DNA from: Lindgomyces ingoldianus
Lineage: Eukaryota; Ascomycota; Dothideomycetes; Pleosporales; Lindgomycetaceae
Direction of reading: 5' to 3'
DNA: 64,000 bases
Assembly: GCF_010093535.1 (NCBI RefSeq)
Contig: NW_022985167.1
Span: 787,335 to 851,334, forward strand
Both the position numbers and the translations under genes were made by a program. Shown here in pieces: positions 59,972 through 64,000 of this stretch. Positions within the stretch are counted from its first letter, which is position 1, and each line of letters begins with the position of its first letter. The notes under the pieces were generated by a model, which saw only the letters and a program-made list of their open reading frames with translations, was not told the DNA's origin and made no database searches.

Positions 59972-62900
59972 ATGACTTGTACATCTGAGCCGTCAGAGCA
60001 GCCCACAAGGGAATCCCAAGACCTCCAAAGCCTCGAGACAAATGACGCGATCCGTGATACAACGCATGCGCCGTTTACAAAAGGCTCTGCAGAACCACCT
60101 AGCCCCTCTACCAAGCGTTCGGAAGTTTTACGCTACGTTTTCCCACGACCTAGGGGCGCGGCTCTAGTGCACCACCGATCCGCTCCAAGAGTCACGAAGC
60201 AAGAGCATCGCAGAAGCACTCTATCTTCAATCAAGCAGTCCAAATCACGAGTTGCTTTTCAACGAGTGATTACGAGCATTTTTCACAATAATCCTACCAG
60301 AGTCCTTCCTCACACAGCGCGTCAACGAACTGCTTCAAACGCTTCAAGTGTACGATCGCAGCCAGGCTCGGTGTATGATTCTATACCCAGCCTCGACGTT
60401 ATATCACCAGGAACTTTTCTTTTCAGTGGCCCAAGCTTGAGGTCAGCACGTTCAGGCTCTTTGAGTAACTCTACCTCGCGACTCCCAAGCTTGACGGAGA
60501 CGGGTAGTGAATCGCATTCTATTCGTCGTGTACGATCGGAGTCATTCTCGGTTGACAGCCTTAGCGTTTTCGACGAGAGTATACTCGAACCGTTCGTGGA
60601 AAATGGTATCACTCGCAGTTTATTTGATGTTCTCCACGGCATAAGCACTCCTTTCGAAGAATTAGAAGGACCTATCATCGAAGATCTCAATGAAGATCGC
60701 CCAGACTCTATTGGGGAGCATTTGCACTTATCCCTATCTAATGCCTCTTGCCTTAACACTAGAATACCGCTTCTCTTGGTGCCGTATCTGGATTCCTCGT
60801 CCCAAAATGCAATGAAATGGACCTGCCAGTCATGGCATATGGCATTGAGCTATTCTATCCCCCCGAAACAACCGTCTGCTCACAGCTTACCGATTGAGAT
60901 ATTGCAGCACATCTACAGCTATCTTGCACCGAAGGGGTTTAATGCAGCTCGCCACACTTGTCACACTTGGATGCGGGCAAGCCTGAATAAGAAATTACTT
61001 GCCACCATGCTTGGGCGAGGAGGATGGTGGAGCAGTGCAGAGTTTAATCTGAATAGAAGAAACCGCATTGCTACCTGCAGTGACTTCGCCACGCGTACGA
61101 GCGATGAGTGGTTTCTAAGTCGGCGCCTTTCACGCGAATGCTCCTTGTCGGGTGCATGGACCGGGAATGGATTGGACGCGCCAAGAGACCATAACGCAAT
61201 TGTGGAGGTTTCCCAGACCGAGTTCACCGACCTGGCCAACGGATATCCTGGGTCTGAAGGACGACTTAGTTCCGGGCTGATATTTACGACAAGCATTTGC
61301 GGACGATTATTGCTTGTCGCTAGAGAGACTCTGATCTTTGTCTATGAGCTTCAGAGCGCTCACCTGAGGCCCCTGACAAGTGTTAGTTGCCCTAGACGAG
61401 TTCTCTCCATGAGCATGGATATGAGTTCGGGAAGAAACGCCATTGCAGCTTTGCTAGAGGGAAGAATGGGGATGGTTTGTGAGCTTCGGTTAGGACACGA
61501 CTCCTGGGAAAACCTTTCAGAAATACCTATGGAAAGCCATGGACATCCATGCCGGAGTTCGGCACAATCTTCTATTCATACGAGTGGTGCCAGCGAGTTT
61601 GAGGTTAGCATGGATGTCGCAGACCATGGCTCCTTTGTACGTCCTTATTCTAGTCGGCGGAGTGCGGATGAACAGGAACAGACAAGTTTCAATTCTATCG
61701 ACGTCCAATCCAATCATGACGCCATTTCTTTGCAAGGAACGGATGACCAAAATACATATGGGCAGAATTGGATCAATCATACATGGAATCTCAAACTTCG
61801 AGCTGCACCCATTGTGGAAGAAAATGGCATTCATGCCAATTCGACTGTTGGATGTGCTCGCTCTATTCCAATTGAGACCGGGACATCAACGTTTTACCGC
61901 CACCTTTGTTCCGAAGATGATCCACCTCGCAGTGTCTCAATTTGCCCACAACGTCGCTGCGTTGCCTTTGGATGTTCCGCGGGCATTGAGCTCCATTGGG
62001 TCGACGCACTCACTGAACAAAGTTTAAGTAGATGGTTTCCTCTCACTGCGCCTTCTGATTACTTATACTTCCTACCCCCTCGTCCAGGGTTTGAATCAGC
62101 CAAAAAGCTACGTCTGATTTCGAGCGCCGCGCATCCAGAAGATCGGCCAGCAATAAGCCGCAAGTTTTTCACTAGCCGACCAACTGTGAGCTCTTTCTGG
62201 GGTTCGTTTGGATTTGAGAACATTGGTAATCGTTCTGGCATAGCGACTTGTGACCACTACCGTGCGGTCCCTCTCAGCGATGGCCACCACGTTTTGTTCA
62301 TCGACCCCCCTTCAGGCAATCTTTTCCTAGGATGTGATGCACCCCTTGGGGGCCCTACGAAACTTCTTCGCAAGATTCTCTTCATCCCTCCAGAACAGGA
62401 TCAGCTACCTCGGATATACACTGCTGCAGCAGATTTGTCTTGGGGAGCCCGAGTTGCCGTTGTTTTTGGCGACAACATCGTCCTCTATAGTGTCCCACCT
62501 GACGTATTTACCTTGTCTAGATTGGAGCAGAAGGCAGAGAGTTGGGATGTGTATACTGCTCCACCATTTTCAACCGAAGGCCGCACGAGGGATCACTGGC
62601 TAAATTGGTGGGATGAACCTCACATCCCTGATAGCAGCCCTATCTGGCCAGTTGCCCTCCGAGGGACGGTTATTGGTACTCTGCATGGAATCTGTGAAAT
62701 CTCCATATTCACGCACCCGGACATTACAATTTGGGGATTTGCCTTTAATGCTCAATCGACGACATGGCAGCTGCGAAACGAAGTCGAGCCAGTGAAACGA
62801 TCCCGTCGCTTTATTTGTCGAAGTGGAGTGGTTCACGAAACTCATTGCGTCGACAAAGATGGAGATGTCATTATGGCTGATCATGGGGAACCAGCTTTCC

Positions 62901-63139
62901 CGACAGGCGGTTGTGTGAGTTTCAATGTCAACAGCTCGGTCGGTTTCGATGGCCACTCCTCACAAGTTCTTGTCAAGCGTATTCCGAAAGCTCTTCACAT
63001 AGATAATGATGAGTGGGTGGAATTTATTGATTCGGGCTGCGGAGGTTGGTACGATACTGACGGAGATGTTATTATGTTTGGAACGGCGAGTGACCTACCT
63101 ACCGGTTGGGAGGAGGAGCATTGTGAATATGGGGCGTAA
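59972..63139 (+). CDS. Large F-box protein
   Basis: Intronless gene of 1055 residues. The N-terminal ~230 residues are Ser/Arg-rich and probably disordered (for example SRLPSLTETGSESHSIRRVR). An F-box lies at about 305-345: LPIEILQHIYSYLAPKGF, then ARHTCHTWMRASLNKKLL. F-boxes bind Skp1, so it is probably a substrate adaptor of an SCF ubiquitin ligase. The C-terminal ~650 residues contain beta-strand-rich stretches (LLLVARETLIFVYELQ, CVAFGCSAGIELHWVDALT, ARVAVVFGDNIVLYSVP) that look like a WD40-type propeller. They end in two acidic turns with the same core, DGDVIM. This layout is known from many Pezizomycotina F-box proteins of unknown target. Confidence 0.85.
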   Translation: MTCTSEPSEQPTRESQDLQSLETNDAIRDTTHAPFTKGSAEPPSPSTKRSEVLRYVFPRPRGAALVHHRSAPRVTKQEHRRSTLSSIKQSKSRVAFQRVITSIFHNNPTRVLPHTARQRTASNASSVRSQPGSVYDSIPSLDVISPGTFLFSGPSLRSARSGSLSNSTSRLPSLTETGSESHSIRRVRSESFSVDSLSVFDESILEPFVENGITRSLFDVLHGISTPFEELEGPIIEDLNEDRPDSIGEHLHLSLSNASCLNTRIPLLLVPYLDSSSQNAMKWTCQSWHMALSYSIPPKQPSAHSLPIEILQHIYSYLAPKGFNAARHTCHTWMRASLNKKLLATMLGRGGWWSSAEFNLNRRNRIATCSDFATRTSDEWFLSRRLSRECSLSGAWTGNGLDAPRDHNAIVEVSQTEFTDLANGYPGSEGRLSSGLIFTTSICGRLLLVARETLIFVYELQSAHLRPLTSVSCPRRVLSMSMDMSSGRNAIAALLEGRMGMVCELRLGHDSWENLSEIPMESHGHPCRSSAQSSIHTSGASEFEVSMDVADHGSFVRPYSSRRSADEQEQTSFNSIDVQSNHDAISLQGTDDQNTYGQNWINHTWNLKLRAAPIVEENGIHANSTVGCARSIPIETGTSTFYRHLCSEDDPPRSVSICPQRRCVAFGCSAGIELHWVDALTEQSLSRWFPLTAPSDYLYFLPPRPGFESAKKLRLISSAAHPEDRPAISRKFFTSRPTVSSFWGSFGFENIGNRSGIATCDHYRAVPLSDGHHVLFIDPPSGNLFLGCDAPLGGPTKLLRKILFIPPEQDQLPRIYTAAADLSWGARVAVVFGDNIVLYSVPPDVFTLSRLEQKAESWDVYTAPPFSTEGRTRDHWLNWWDEPHIPDSSPIWPVALRGTVIGTLHGICEISIFTHPDITIWGFAFNAQSTTWQLRNEVEPVKRSRRFICRSGVVHETHCVDKDGDVIMADHGEPAFPTGGCVSFNVNSSVGFDGHSSQVLVKRIPKALHIDNDEWVEFIDSGCGGWYDTDGDVIMFGTASDLPTGWEEEHCEYGA

Positions 63140-63537
63140 AACATCTAGGTCCGCTAGGATTTGGGATCGGAGACGATGTTATTGGTTCCTAATGACCCTT
63201 TCTATTCTTATTGATACCCTATCCTCCATCGATACCTTGATTTAATATACTATTATCGTGCGATTGCGAACACATAACCGCTTCACATGAATTTTCTGGG
63301 ATCAGAATTAACGGAGCTTCCATGAATCCATTAGGACAGGCTTACCGGTGGTCGGTGGTGTTCAGAGCTTCACTTCGTTGTCGCGAAATCACGTGTCAAT
63401 ATCCGCACGGACCGCTGCTAACCTCTCGTAGGAGCTTAGGGACAGTTCGGACAAGGCTTCAGTTTGGAATATTTCCACCAGCGTCAACAACGCCCTGTCT
63501 CCGCTCATTGCCTGACGGTCAAAGCATAGTGGGTGCA

Positions 63538-64000
63538 ATGGAGGTTTCTGAGAACCCTACAACGACTGGTGGCATGGGCACTTCTGGCGTCGTCGATGAT
63601 CATCTCCACCATGTTATCACGAACTTCAAGCCAGGCGACCATATCAAAACAGTTCACAACGAGAGACTGTACCAAGAGAATCAGAAGCTGCGAAACATGA
63701 TACGTGAGCTTGCGGAGTACCAGCTTGCGAATCCGAAGATTGTAAATCCGACCACCCGCGCAAATATCGATCGGGAACGAGGGGTGGAGCTTGAGATCGC
63801 GAAGAAAAAGAAGTTCATCAGAGCTCAGCTCGCAGTTCTCAAGACTGCTTTCCGACAGAGTGTCATGAAGGTGCGCGACGAGAAACGGATGACGGCTGAG
63901 AGCAGGGACGTCAACGACTCCTTAGTCTTGAAGCTTCACAACCTCAAGTACGAGGCGGAATCCCTGGACAAGGAAATCTCCGCTGCGCGCAATTACGAGT
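63538..64000 (+). CDS. THO complex subunit Thoc5-like (5' part, cut by window end)
   Basis: Open from ATG 63538 to the end of the window, 154 complete codons without a stop. The sequence is helical and charged, with coiled-coil character (RLYQENQKLRNMIRELAEYQ). The block LVLKLHNLKYEAESLDKEI near the end corresponds to the LxLQNLxYExxHLKKEI signature of the Thoc5/FMIP family. Thoc5 belongs to the THO complex, which couples transcription to mRNA export in the nucleus. The start is the first ATG of this frame that I found after the F-box gene; the rest of the gene lies outside. Confidence 0.8.
   Translation, partial: MEVSENPTTTGGMGTSGVVDDHLHHVITNFKPGDHIKTVHNERLYQENQKLRNMIRELAEYQLANPKIVNPTTRANIDRERGVELEIAKKKKFIRAQLAVLKTAFRQSVMKVRDEKRMTAESRDVNDSLVLKLHNLKYEAESLDKEISAARNYE

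Overview
The window is nuclear DNA of a filamentous ascomycete (Pezizomycotina). Genes carry many short GT-AG introns of 45-160 nt with CTAAC/CTGAC-like branch sites, and the intergenic regions are long. The families fit this group: PDR-type ABC pump, CYP51, a HET-domain remnant, Atg10, a one-FHA Chk2 kinase and DUF221/CSC1. The CYP51 and SDHB sequences look most like those of Leotiomycetes, but that is a judgement from memory, not a search result. I spliced the genes by hand. All exon sums given are multiples of three and restore the family motifs.

Layout. 0.3-8 kb: a PDR ABC transporter (+) and a DHA1 MFS transporter (-), convergent. 8-11.1 kb: no convincing gene. 11.1-14 kb: succinate dehydrogenase iron-sulfur subunit (-) divergent from a HAD-family phosphatase (+). 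14-18.6 kb: remains of a HET-domain gene (-) and a complete but dead hAT DNA transposon with terminal inverted repeats and a perfect 8-bp target-site duplication. 20.4-20.6 kb: a 63-residue membrane microprotein. 22.9-25.6 kb: a TPR protein with an interrupted MYND-type zinc finger. 26.2-32.2 kb: CYP51 (-), Chk2/Cds1-type kinase (-) and ATG10 (+). 32.5-34.3 kb: a secreted GH79 glycosidase. 35.9-43.4 kb: a possible metabolic cluster of TauD dioxygenase, flavin monooxygenase, ACS-family MFS permease and aldo-keto reductase. 43.9-44.4 kb: a 580-bp internally deleted Tc1/mariner element. 46.5-49.6 kb: a GPI-type cysteine-rich secreted protein and NAD-dependent glycerol-3-phosphate dehydrogenase. 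51-53 kb: a DHA14-type MFS pump with a probable 4-nt exon. 54.6-64 kb: Pch2/TRIP13 AAA ATPase (-) divergent from a CSC1/OSCA channel (+), then an F-box protein and the 5' part of a THO-complex (Thoc5-like) gene cut by the window end.

How they fit together. Most genes are unrelated housekeeping functions: respiration, ergosterol, checkpoint, autophagy, osmolyte synthesis, meiosis. Three efflux pumps and the targets of two fungicide classes (SDHB, CYP51) happen to lie in one window. The 36-43 kb block is the only set that looks like a pathway: uptake by a Dal5/Soa1-like permease, then oxidation by a TauD-type dioxygenase and an FMO. Organosulfur or related nutrient scavenging is a reasonable but untested guess. 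Transposon remains sit only in the gene-poor stretches at 15.5-18.6 and 43.9-44.4 kb.
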